A stretch of DNA of 5,771 nucleotides, taken from assembly GCA_016234205.1 (NCBI GenBank), contig JACRGN010000092.1:1-5771 (forward strand), in the 5' to 3' direction. Below are positions 1-5,606 of the stretch, piece after piece. Numbering within the stretch: the stretch's first letter is position 1; each line of letters begins with the position of its first letter. This DNA is from Nitrospinota bacterium. Its GTDB lineage: Bacteria; Nitrospinota; Nitrospinia; UBA9942. The notes beneath the pieces are model-generated. The model was not told the origin of the DNA and did no database searches. It saw only the letters and a list, made by a program, of their open reading frames with translations. A program made the translations under genes and the position numbers.

Positions 1-267
1 ACCGGTTCGGATTACTGCTGTCATATCAATAGTTGGAAGTTCATGGTCTTCAATCATGTGGAGAATAATACCGTTATTTAATAAAACTACTTCTGAACTT
101 GGCGGATTAAACTCCAATGGTTTGAACTTAAGTTTTGAAGGATGCCCCCCCCATGCACTATTAGTGAATAGTAAAAAGTGAATAGTAAATAAGAAAAGGC
201 AAAATGATAACCGAATCTTTATCTTCTGACTGCTGACCACTGACCACTGACCACTGACTACTCTCAT
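1..267 (-). CDS. Second M16-family peptidase-like protein, N-terminal 89 residues only
   Basis: The frame is open from the ATG at 267 to the left edge of the window, giving 89 residues with no stop. It begins with an export signal: a basic KIKIR stretch (residues 15-19), a hydrophobic core (about 20-35) and a likely cleavage site at AWG/G (38-41). After it comes VVLLNNGIILHMIEDHELP (about 60-78) and then MTAVIRTG, which matches the opening strand pair of M16 peptidases. The start lies one base after the stop of the M16 gene upstream and has a strong ribosome binding site, so the two are surely co-transcribed. In paired bacterial M16 genes the second often lacks the HXXEH zinc motif and acts as the partner subunit; that part lies outside the window. 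Much of the signal peptide is encoded by 7-bp repeats, which is odd. The family call is fairly sure; the catalytic status is unknown. Confidence 0.82.
   Translation of the reverse strand, partial: MRVVSGQWSVVSSQKIKIRLSFCLFLFTIHFLLFTNSAWGGHPSKLKFKPLEFNPPSSEVVLLNNGIILHMIEDHELPTIDMTAVIRTG
163..190. repeat. Four 7-bp tandem units (AGTGAAT/AGTAAAW), inside a signal peptide
   Basis: On the plus strand the units are AGTGAAT, AGTAAAA, AGTGAAT, AGTAAAT, so a 14-bp double unit is repeated twice with near-perfect identity. The block encodes residues 26-35 of the second M16 protein on the minus strand (LFTIHFLLFT), the core of its signal peptide. It is a low-complexity minisatellite type of sequence. 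Similar heptamer repeats are known to be dispersed in bacterial genomes, but I cannot test copy number here. Confidence 0.75.
226..260. repeat. Five 7-bp tandem units (CTGACCA type), inside a signal peptide
   Basis: Reading the plus strand in steps of seven from 226 gives CTGACTG, CTGACCA, CTGACCA, CTGACCA, CTGACTA. On the minus strand this is the coding sequence right after the start codon of the second M16 protein and yields VVSGQWSVVSSQ (residues 3-14), the n-region of its signal peptide. The next seven bases contain the start codon itself. It differs in sequence from the heptamers at 163-190 but shares their unit length. It probably arose by repeat insertion or slippage. Confidence 0.82.
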
Positions 268-268
268 C

Positions 269-1792
269 TTACTTTCCCTCCTTCTTCACAAGAACTGCTA
301 CAGTTCTGTTACTCTTTTTAAGATACTTCTTTGCGGTGTTCATAACATCATCTGGAGTTATCTTCCTAATCTTATCTATATGTGTCATCATATACTTCCA
401 GTCCTCGGCTACTGTCTGGTAATAAGCGAGCGTATCTGACATCCCCCTGTTAGAACCAAGTTGGCGGATATGGTGTGCCTCCAGATGATTTATAACCTTC
501 TCCAATTCCCTTTGACTGATAGGCTCATTTTTCAGCCTCTCTACCTCTTCATAGAAGGCATCCTCCAATTCCTTAACTGTGTGGGGTGCACGGGGGACTC
601 CATTAAAAACAAATAAATTCGGGTATCTTGAACCAGGCACTGAAAAAGTATTGACTGACAGGGCTATCCTCTTCTCCTCAATCATCTTTTTATAAAGCCT
701 TGATGTCCTGCCGCTTCCAAGAATAAAATCTATTACATCAAATACATAATCATCATCATGGGGCAAGGTTGGTTTATGGTAGCCGATAGTTATGCTTGGA
801 TTTGCGTCAAATTCAACCTCTATCCTCTTCTCCCCAATCTGCTCAGGCTCTTCAGTCCATACCCTTTCAGGTATCTCCTGCGGCGATATATTATTAAAAT
901 ATCTCTCCATCATTTCTATAATCTTCTTTGAATTAATATCACCGACAATGGTCACAACACAATTATTCGGTGCATAGTAGGTCTTTAAGAACCTCTCAAC
1001 CTCTTTTTTGGGAAGAAATTTTATATCAGACATCCAGCCTATAGTCGGCATTCCGTAAGGATGGGCGGTGTAAGCAGCAGAAAGAAAGTTCTCAAAGAGG
1101 CTCCCTTCGGGGTCATTGTCATAGCTCATCCTCCTCTCCTCCATAACCACATCCTTCTCTGAGTAGAACTCCCTCAATACAGGATTCTTCATCCTGTCGG
1201 ACTCAATTGCAGCCCATAACTCAAGTTTGTTTGAAGGGAGGCTTATCACATAGGATGTCATATCCCTGCTTGTCCCTGCATTATACCCTACACCCCCCTG
1301 CTTTGAATAAATGGATGCAAACTCATCTTTTATAACTAACTTTTTATGCTCCTCCTGAACTCTTTTAAGCTCAGCTTTCAATCTTTCCATTTTCCCTGTA
1401 TCAGCCTTTTCACCCTTCCTCTCCTCAGCATCAAGCTGGACAGCAATTTTGTCCATTTTATCCAGCAAGGGCTTTTCCTTCTTATAATCTTTTGTGCCGA
1501 GCATCTTTGTTCCCTTGAAAAGCATATGCTCCAGAAGATGGGCAATGCCTGTCATGCCGGTTCTCTCATCAACTGACCCGACCTTAAACATAATAGTAGT
1601 GGCGATTGTGGGGGACTGATGCCTCTCAAGTAAGAGCAGCTTCATGCCATTTTTGAGTGTATGCTCAATAACCCTTTTATCAAGAGTTTCAGAGAAAGCT
1701 GGAATATATAAATACAGAATGAAGAAACATGTCCCCGCAAGTATTAAGCGGGGAACAGAAGACAGAAGATATAATATTTTTCGTCCTTTCAT
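269..1792 (-). CDS. Exported M16 (insulinase/pitrilysin-type) zinc metallopeptidase
   Basis: This is a catalytic M16 peptidase of about 507 residues, expected in the periplasm, where such enzymes cut peptides and misfolded or signal-derived fragments. Numbering is from the ATG at 1792. Residues 1-34 form a signal peptide ending near AFS/E. The zinc motif is HLLEH at 85-89, with H85 and H89 as ligands and E88 as the base; the third ligand is probably E219 in VVMEERRM. Further family signatures are AHPYG (about 243-247), NNCVVTIVGDI (about 276-286) and the second half-domain with SGRTSRLY (about 360-367). Between the zinc motif and GGVGYNAGTS lies a highly charged helical insertion, about 101-157, which stretches the usual spacing to the third ligand. 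The ATG at 1792 is preferred over a TTG at 1795 because AGGAGG is six bases from the ATG and only three from the TTG. The next gene begins one base after the stop and encodes a likely partner subunit. Confidence 0.93.
   Translation of the reverse strand: MKGRKILYLLSSVPRLILAGTCFFILYLYIPAFSETLDKRVIEHTLKNGMKLLLLERHQSPTIATTIMFKVGSVDERTGMTGIAHLLEHMLFKGTKMLGTKDYKKEKPLLDKMDKIAVQLDAEERKGEKADTGKMERLKAELKRVQEEHKKLVIKDEFASIYSKQGGVGYNAGTSRDMTSYVISLPSNKLELWAAIESDRMKNPVLREFYSEKDVVMEERRMSYDNDPEGSLFENFLSAAYTAHPYGMPTIGWMSDIKFLPKKEVERFLKTYYAPNNCVVTIVGDINSKKIIEMMERYFNNISPQEIPERVWTEEPEQIGEKRIEVEFDANPSITIGYHKPTLPHDDDYVFDVIDFILGSGRTSRLYKKMIEEKRIALSVNTFSVPGSRYPNLFVFNGVPRAPHTVKELEDAFYEEVERLKNEPISQRELEKVINHLEAHHIRQLGSNRGMSDTLAYYQTVAEDWKYMMTHIDKIRKITPDDVMNTAKKYLKKSNRTVAVLVKKEGK
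276..283 (-). promoter_or_regulatory. Strong ribosome binding site for the second M16 gene
   Basis: The minus strand reads AAGGAGGG, with AGGAGG nine bases before the ATG at 267. It lies inside the last codons of the upstream M16 gene, which supports translational coupling. It fixes the start of the partial gene even though that start sits beside repeat sequence. Confidence 0.8.
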
Positions 1793-1797
1793 CAAAT

Positions 1798-1806
1798 CCC
1801 TCCTTT
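1798..1806 (-). promoter_or_regulatory. Ribosome binding site that decides the M16 start
   Basis: The minus strand reads AAAGGAGGG, with a full AGGAGG at 1799-1804. Spacing is six bases to the ATG at 1792 but only three to the in-frame TTG at 1795, so the ATG is the likely start. Confidence 0.82.
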
Positions 1807-1821
1807 GTTTAGATACAGGAA

Positions 1822-1850
1822 ATTATAAAATCTTTTGCCACGAATGAACA
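1822..1850 (-). promoter_or_regulatory. Predicted sigma70-type promoter for the M16 pair
   Basis: On the minus strand a perfect -10 box TATAAT occupies 1827-1822. Seventeen bases upstream is TGTTCA (1850-1845), a poor -35 box with only three matches to TTGACA. Transcription would start near 1815, giving a leader of about 23 bases that carries the strong ribosome binding site. The weak -35 box lies inside the palindromic repeat at 1835-1917, so the repeat may have become part of the promoter. Read-through from the DUF218 gene is also possible. Confidence 0.5.
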
Positions 1851-1917
1851 CGAATTAACACTAATTTTTTAAAAATCTTTTTTTTATTCGTAATTATTCG
1901 TGCAAATTCGTGGCTAA
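1835..1917. repeat. Imperfect palindromic element built of CACGAAT words at 10-bp period
   Basis: The left arm has CACGAAT at 1839 and 1849 and CACTAAT at 1859. The right arm has the reverse complements ATTCGTA at 1886, ATTCGTG at 1896 and ATTCGTG at 1906. All neighbours are exactly 10 bp apart. The outer ends GCCACGAAT (1837-1845) and ATTCGTGGC (1906-1914) are perfect inverted repeats, and the centre is an A/T-rich tract. It fills most of the gap between the DUF218 and M16 genes. It looks like a dispersed palindromic or MITE-like repeat; elements of this look are, from memory, common in environmental bacterial genomes. It could form a hairpin, but it is not GC-rich enough to be a convincing terminator. 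Confidence 0.8.
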
Positions 1918-1937
1918 AATTAAGTCTTCGTTTTTTA

Positions 1938-2705
1938 TTATACCAGATATTTATACCAAATCATCCCTAACAGTTCATGAATTGCATAACTGCTTTTTGA
2001 AAGTGTGTGTGAGGATGGTATTAAACTTTCAATCTCATATTCTAATGGGGAATAAATATATCCAACAGGTAAGGGTATAATGGCATCTGATGGAAACTTC
2101 TTTTGAAATAGCTGAACGGAACGGGGCATGTGAAGTGCAGAAGTTACAATTCCTATTTTTAAACCTTTCGTCGGAGGAAATAACTTTGCAAGTTCAACTG
2201 TATGCTCAAATGTATTACGGGATTTTGGCTCAATTATAATTTTATCTGCCGGGACACCTAATCTGATGGCAAGGTCTTTCATGGCATTAGCAGTTCCTTC
2301 AATATCTTTCTGGTCTCCTATACCAGAGAGTGCCAATATCTTTGCATTACTCTGCTTAAATATTTCTACCCCATTAAAAACCCTTGAATAGGTAGCTCCA
2401 GACGCCTCAGGTTTTTTGCGAAACCCTCCCGAAGGAAAAACACCGCCATTTAATATAACTATTATATCAGCCTTTGAAATAGCCTCTTTAGACGGCGGCT
2501 GAAATTGGCTTTCTAAAAAATAAACAAGCCCATCTGAAACAGGGCTGATACTCAGCAAAAAAAGAATAGATGCCCCAAGTGTTAGTAAATACCATCCTGA
2601 CTTAAACAATTTTTGTTTGCTTAAGTTTCTTGTGAGTAATATGCCTGCGATGAGAAGCAATATTATCACTACCATTGGATTGGCAACCGCCCTTAATAGT
2701 GCCAT
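1938..2705 (-). CDS. DUF218 (ElyC/SanA/YdcF-type) membrane protein
   Basis: This 255-residue protein has two hydrophobic segments (about 10-25 and 36-54) followed by a DUF218 domain, so it is likely an inner-membrane protein. Its topology, and thus which side the domain faces, is inferred from characterised relatives. Visible signatures are DIIVILNGGV (80-89), SRVFNGVEIF (107-116), ILALSGIGD (123-131), SRNTFEHTVELA (162-173), VTSALHMPRSV (187-197) and the closing AIHELLGMIWYKYL. The length fits the ElyC-like subgroup, some members of which act in envelope biogenesis; the reaction is not established. The ATG at 2705 has no clear ribosome binding site, but a promoter-like pair ends six bases before it, suggesting a leaderless message. 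An alternative start is Met11 at 2675. It precedes the M16 pair on the same strand, separated by a palindromic repeat. Confidence 0.87.
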   Translation of the reverse strand: MALLRAVANPMVVIILLLIAGILLTRNLSKQKLFKSGWYLLTLGASILFLLSISPVSDGLVYFLESQFQPPSKEAISKADIIVILNGGVFPSGGFRKKPEASGATYSRVFNGVEIFKQSNAKILALSGIGDQKDIEGTANAMKDLAIRLGVPADKIIIEPKSRNTFEHTVELAKLFPPTKGLKIGIVTSALHMPRSVQLFQKKFPSDAIIPLPVGYIYSPLEYEIESLIPSSHTLSKSSYAIHELLGMIWYKYLV

Positions 2706-2711
2706 TTAAGA

Positions 2712-2740
2712 ATTTTAAGATATATGTTATTGCTAATCAA
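2712..2740 (-). promoter_or_regulatory. Predicted promoter for DUF218, placed for a leaderless transcript
   Basis: The minus strand shows TTGATT (2740-2735), a 17-base spacer, and TAAAAT (2717-2712): four of six and five of six matches to consensus. The -10 box ends six bases before the ATG at 2705, so transcription would begin at or next to the start codon. The rest of the 109-base divergent gap (2706-2814) is A/T-rich; I found no convincing promoter for the plus-strand gene DUF362 in it. Confidence 0.45.
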
Positions 2741-2814
2741 GTTTTCTATGATTTAAGTGACGAAAGAAGTAAAAAGTATTATATTAATTATAAAACTTAG
2801 ATAGAAAAAAGTTT

Positions 2815-3792
2815 ATGATTAAAAGACGGGATTTTATAAAAATATCGGCAGGTGTTTTTCTGTCATCTGCATTTGCAGAGAGAATAACTATGGCTAATAT
2901 AAGCATGAAGACAAAGGTCTCACTTATTAAAACCTCAGATAGAGCCGCAGGTATTAAGAGGGCTATAGAGCTCCTAAGTATAAATCCTGTAAATGTGAAG
3001 GATGTTCTTCTTAAGCCAAACTTTAACACAGCAGACCCTTTCCCCGCATCTACACACAATGATACCATCACACATTTAATACTGCATTTAAAGGAGATGG
3101 GTGCAAAAAATATCACCATAGGAGAAAGGAGTGGTCCGCCGCATACATCTGATGTTCTAAAAGAAAAAGGTATATATGAACTATGCAAGAAACTTGATGT
3201 GGGACTTATTAACTTTGAAGAACTGCCAAAAAGCGACTGGGTGAGGATAAAACCTGAAAATAGCCACTGGAGAAATGGTTTTGATGTGGCAAAACCTATC
3301 ATTGATGCAGAATGTATTGTTACTACATGCTGTCTTAAGACTCACGGTTATGGCGGTGTATTCACAATGTCCCTCAAGCTTTCTGTCGGGATTACAAATA
3401 AGAAAAACATGAATGAACTCCATACATCAATCCTCAGTATGAGGAAGATGATTGCAGAGATAAATCTGGCTTATAGCCCCTCTCTGATACTGATGGACGG
3501 TATTGAGGCATTTGTGGATGGAGGACCGATGAGCGGGACTAAAAAAAGGGGTGATGTAATAGTTGCAGGAACAGATAGAATTGCCATAGATGCAGTCGGG
3601 CTTGCCATATTAAAAGACCTCGGGAGTAACAAAGCAATAATGGAGAAAAAGATTTTTGAGCAGGAGCAGATACATAGGGCAGTTGAACTTGGTCTTGGTA
3701 TATCAAAACCGGAGGATATTGAGATATTAACAGATGATGATGAGAGTAAAAAGTATGCGGAGAGGTTGATGAAGATATTATTGAAGGGGTAG
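2815..3792 (+). CDS. Tat-exported DUF362 family protein
   Basis: This 325-residue protein opens with a twin-arginine signal, KRRDFIK (3-9), a mild hydrophobic stretch and a probable cleavage site after AFA (19-21). It should thus be exported folded, often a sign of a bound cofactor. DUF362 features follow: VLLKPNFN (64-71), HNDTITHLIL (81-90), GAKNITIGERSG (96-107), CCLKTHGYG (172-180), FTMSLKLSVG (183-192) and LMDGIEAFVDGGP (226-238). No ferredoxin-like CxxCxxC cluster, found in some relatives, is present; the only adjacent cysteines are C172-C173, beside the conserved KTH. The function of this family is largely unknown. There is no clear ribosome binding site; the start is supported by the Tat motif directly after it. 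The downstream gene's ribosome binding site overlaps the stop codon, so the three plus-strand genes look like one operon. Confidence 0.9.
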   Translation: MIKRRDFIKISAGVFLSSAFAERITMANISMKTKVSLIKTSDRAAGIKRAIELLSINPVNVKDVLLKPNFNTADPFPASTHNDTITHLILHLKEMGAKNITIGERSGPPHTSDVLKEKGIYELCKKLDVGLINFEELPKSDWVRIKPENSHWRNGFDVAKPIIDAECIVTTCCLKTHGYGGVFTMSLKLSVGITNKKNMNELHTSILSMRKMIAEINLAYSPSLILMDGIEAFVDGGPMSGTKKRGDVIVAGTDRIAIDAVGLAILKDLGSNKAIMEKKIFEQEQIHRAVELGLGISKPEDIEILTDDDESKKYAERLMKILLKG

Positions 3793-3796
3793 GAGG
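3791..3796 (+). promoter_or_regulatory. Ribosome binding site of the small helical protein
   Basis: A perfect AGGAGG starts in the TAG stop codon of the DUF362 gene and lies five bases before the ATG at 3802. This makes the short ORF that follows a credible gene and couples it to DUF362. Confidence 0.85.
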
Positions 3797-3801
3797 CAGG
3801 T

Positions 3802-4098
3802 ATGGAAATTTATAATGAGGCTAAACTTGATAGGATTGAAGATAAACTCACCGAAGTCAGAAAACTATCCATGGGAATACTCTTGCTGTTAAAAGAAATA
3901 TGGAAGGATGACCTGAAAAAGGATGTATCTGAAGTTATAGATATAATAGAAAAGGCAGAAGATCCATTTATCAATAGTTCTCTTACTGATAGATTTGAGA
4001 GATTTGAAAACTGCCTTGATGTAATTGATAAAAGAATGAAAGGAATTTTTCTATTAGTGGAAGATATGCTGAAAAATAAACAAAAGGCATGGATTTAA
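3802..4098 (+). CDS. Unknown 98-residue helical protein with an internal duplication
   Basis: I do not recognise this family. The protein is acidic to neutral, almost wholly helical by appearance, with no signal peptide and no clear membrane span, so it is probably cytoplasmic. Residues 8-37 and 64-93 align without gaps at an offset of 56: RIEDKL against RFENCL, and GILLLLKEIWKD against GIFLLVEDMLKN. It therefore seems to be two copies of an amphipathic helix joined by a linker (about 38-63), suited to a helical hairpin, coiled coil or dimer. Evidence that it is real: a perfect AGGAGG five bases upstream, nine bases between it and DUF362, and a 10-base overlap with the NTPase gene. It may bind or regulate one of those neighbours; that is inference only. 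Confidence 0.8.
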   Translation: MEIYNEAKLDRIEDKLTEVRKLSMGILLLLKEIWKDDLKKDVSEVIDIIEKAEDPFINSSLTDRFERFENCLDVIDKRMKGIFLLVEDMLKNKQKAWI

Positions 4099-4619
4099 TA
4101 AAAAAGAATATCCTGATAACAGGGGTTCCGGGTATTGGCAAGACGACACTTATCAATAAAATTTCCGATAAGTTAAAGGATTACCGTCCTGTTGGTTTTT
4201 TTACAACAGAGATAAGAGAAAAAGGAATCAGAAAGGGATTTGATTTGATAAGCCTTGATGGGAGGAGGGGAATTCTTTCCCATACGGGAATAAAAAGCCC
4301 TTACAGGGTAGGCAAATACAAGGTTGATGTAAGGGGTTTTGAGGATTTTCTTGACTCCATTCCATTTTTTGCCGCTGAAACAAACCTTATAATCATAGAT
4401 GAAATTGGAAAGATGGAGTGTCTATCTGATAAATTTAAAAATCTCGTAAGGCAGATTTTTGATTCTGATAAACTGCTTATTGCAACCATTGCCCTTAAGG
4501 GTGAGGGATTTGTAGCGGACTTAAAAAATAGAGGAGATATAAAAATATTTGATATGACATACGGAAATAGAGACTCTCTTTTGCTGGAGATTTTAAAGGC
4601 TGTCAGTGGTGCGGGGTAA
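4089..4619 (+). CDS. THEP1-type nucleoside-triphosphatase (NTPase_1 family)
   Basis: A P-loop NTPase of 176 residues, the usual size for THEP1 proteins, which hydrolyse NTPs in vitro and are best known from archaea and thermophilic bacteria. Walker A is GVPGIGKTT (12-20). VGFFTTEIRE (35-44) is the typical family segment after the first helix, and SPYRVGKYKVD (70-80) follows. Walker B is LIIIDEIGKME (100-110), with D104 and E105 as the likely magnesium and catalytic residues. No signal or membrane segment is seen; it is cytoplasmic. The start overlaps the end of the small helical gene by 10 bases and has only a poor AAGG upstream, so translation is probably coupled. The biological substrate is unknown. 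The 3' end overlaps the opposing sigma gene by 17 bases. Confidence 0.88.
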   Translation: MDLIKKNILITGVPGIGKTTLINKISDKLKDYRPVGFFTTEIREKGIRKGFDLISLDGRRGILSHTGIKSPYRVGKYKVDVRGFEDFLDSIPFFAAETNLIIIDEIGKMECLSDKFKNLVRQIFDSDKLLIATIALKGEGFVADLKNRGDIKIFDMTYGNRDSLLLEILKAVSGAG

Positions 4620-5496
4620 GATTAAGAATCTGCTGAAACTGTTCGCTGTGAAGTATTCTCTCCAGCGTCTTTGCAAAGTCAGGCGGGTCTTGAAAGGGAT
4701 GCTCTCTGAAAAGTTGGGCGTATTGTTCATCCATGAGCTCGCATATCTCTTTTGATTTATTTTGAGACACATCCTTGATTCTTTTTACATAGTTTGCATT
4801 AAACTTGAGATTATGCGGGTCAACATACCCTGCTTGAATCCATGCCGAGGTTTTTCTTGCACAGCGGCACGGGTTGTTATGATTTATCAAACCGCATTTT
4901 TCGTTCATAAAACTATACATATCCTTGCGCGCCCTTGAAAGTTTTTGCCGGAAGTTATCTCTGCTGATCTCCATAATCTCACTGCCAACGGCATCGCTTA
5001 CCTCAAACATCTCTCCGAGGATATAGATTAACCGCTGCTCTCTGTCAAGACAGAGCAGCATCCCGGTCATGCAGCCGATCTTTGCTTCTTCCACAATAAG
5101 CTGCATATCAACAGGAAGGGAATTCCTGTCAGGCAAATCCATATCCGGCGTTTTGTCCAATTCATTACCGTAATATTTGAAATCCGTGATGACCTGTTCA
5201 AGACACTGCTTTTTCATGTTGATTACATGATTTACAACAATGCGGTAGAGCCATGTGCGGAAGCTGCTTCTGCCCTGAAAGGTAGAGAGTTTGGTAATCA
5301 CCTTTATCAGAACTTCCTGCGTAACATCTTCGGCAATCTGCGGATTCAAGACCATACGCATGGCGATATTGTAAATCCACGCCTGATGCCTCAGGATTAG
5401 TTTCTCAAGGGCTTCTCTGTCTCCCTTCTGGGCAGATTCTACCAATGCTATATCAGTAGAATCCGTGTCATTTCTTTCTGTAAATGGATCTATCAT
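4603..5496 (-). CDS. ECF-type RNA polymerase sigma factor with cysteine-bearing C-terminal extension
   Basis: The protein has 297 residues, about 100 longer than a plain ECF sigma factor. Region 2 spans roughly 27-95, with EDVTQEVLIKV (56-66) for core binding and FRTWLYRIVVNHVIN (79-93) for -10 recognition. Region 4 lies at about 135-196, its helix-turn-helix around AVGSEIMEISRDNFRQKL. Then comes CGLINHNNPCRCARK, which puts cysteines at 201, 210 and 212 (C-X8-C-X-C), and a helical tail to 297. By analogy with other sigma factors that have C-terminal control domains, this part may bind metal or respond to redox state. No anti-sigma gene lies beside it: downstream is the opposing NTPase, and upstream is a repeat and a gene end. 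The ATG at 5496 lacks a clear ribosome binding site. Conventional class and regulon cannot be read from the sequence. Confidence 0.88.
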   Translation of the reverse strand: MIDPFTERNDTDSTDIALVESAQKGDREALEKLILRHQAWIYNIAMRMVLNPQIAEDVTQEVLIKVITKLSTFQGRSSFRTWLYRIVVNHVINMKKQCLEQVITDFKYYGNELDKTPDMDLPDRNSLPVDMQLIVEEAKIGCMTGMLLCLDREQRLIYILGEMFEVSDAVGSEIMEISRDNFRQKLSRARKDMYSFMNEKCGLINHNNPCRCARKTSAWIQAGYVDPHNLKFNANYVKRIKDVSQNKSKEICELMDEQYAQLFREHPFQDPPDFAKTLERILHSEQFQQILNLTPHH

Positions 5497-5516
5497 TTCT
5501 ACTGTATTTTAAAAAC

Positions 5517-5586
5517 GAGATTCCTTACTTCGTTCGGAATACCAAAAACGGTATCTGTCATTGCGAGGCAAGACCGAAGCAATCTC
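5517..5586. repeat. Imperfect palindromic intergenic repeat upstream of the sigma gene
   Basis: The ends GAGATT (5517-5522) and AATCTC (5581-5586) are inverted repeats. Near the centre ATACC (5539-5543) pairs with GGTAT (5550-5554) around a 6-base loop. The right half has TGTCATTGCGAGG and GAAGCAATCTC, and the left half GAGATTCC with CTTCGTTCGGAAT. Both halves resemble, from memory, units of short dispersed palindromic repeats seen in many bacterial genomes, so this looks like two such units in inverted order. It sits 20 bases upstream of the sigma start and may affect its expression or the 3' end of the upstream message. Confidence 0.72.
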
Positions 5587-5606
5587 TATTTTGATATTGA
5601 TAATTC

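Noticed and set aside
163..260. CRISPR-like array
   Set aside because: Units are only 7 bp and contiguous, without spacers; it is a simple heptamer repeat.
1793..1795. TTG as the start of the M16 peptidase
   Set aside because: It would leave only three bases to AGGAGG; the ATG directly after it has six.
792..1847. Open frames on the plus strand at 792-977, 1346-1576 and 1644-1847
   Set aside because: All lie mostly or wholly opposite the M16 peptidase coding sequence, lack ribosome binding sites of note and show no protein-family pattern.
1835..1917. Rho-independent terminator after the DUF218 gene
   Set aside because: The arms are imperfect and A/T-rich, and there is no compact GC-rich stem followed by a T run on the minus strand; it fits a repeat element better.
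2784..3302. 172-codon open frame on the minus strand
   Set aside because: It lies wholly opposite the well-supported DUF362 gene, has no family features and looks like an antisense shadow.
3181..3423. 80-codon minus-strand open frame, and a similar 62-codon one at 4301-4489
   Set aside because: Antisense to DUF362 and the NTPase respectively; no independent support.
5198..5380. 60-codon minus-strand open frame
   Set aside because: Same strand but different frame inside the sigma factor gene, over its conserved region 2; the sigma frame is clearly the real one.
5497..5545. Promoter for the sigma gene (TAAAAT nine bases before the ATG, or an ECF-type GGAAT site)
   Set aside because: No acceptable -35 box at 16-18 bases for the first, and no matching downstream -10 element for the second, so autoregulation cannot be claimed.
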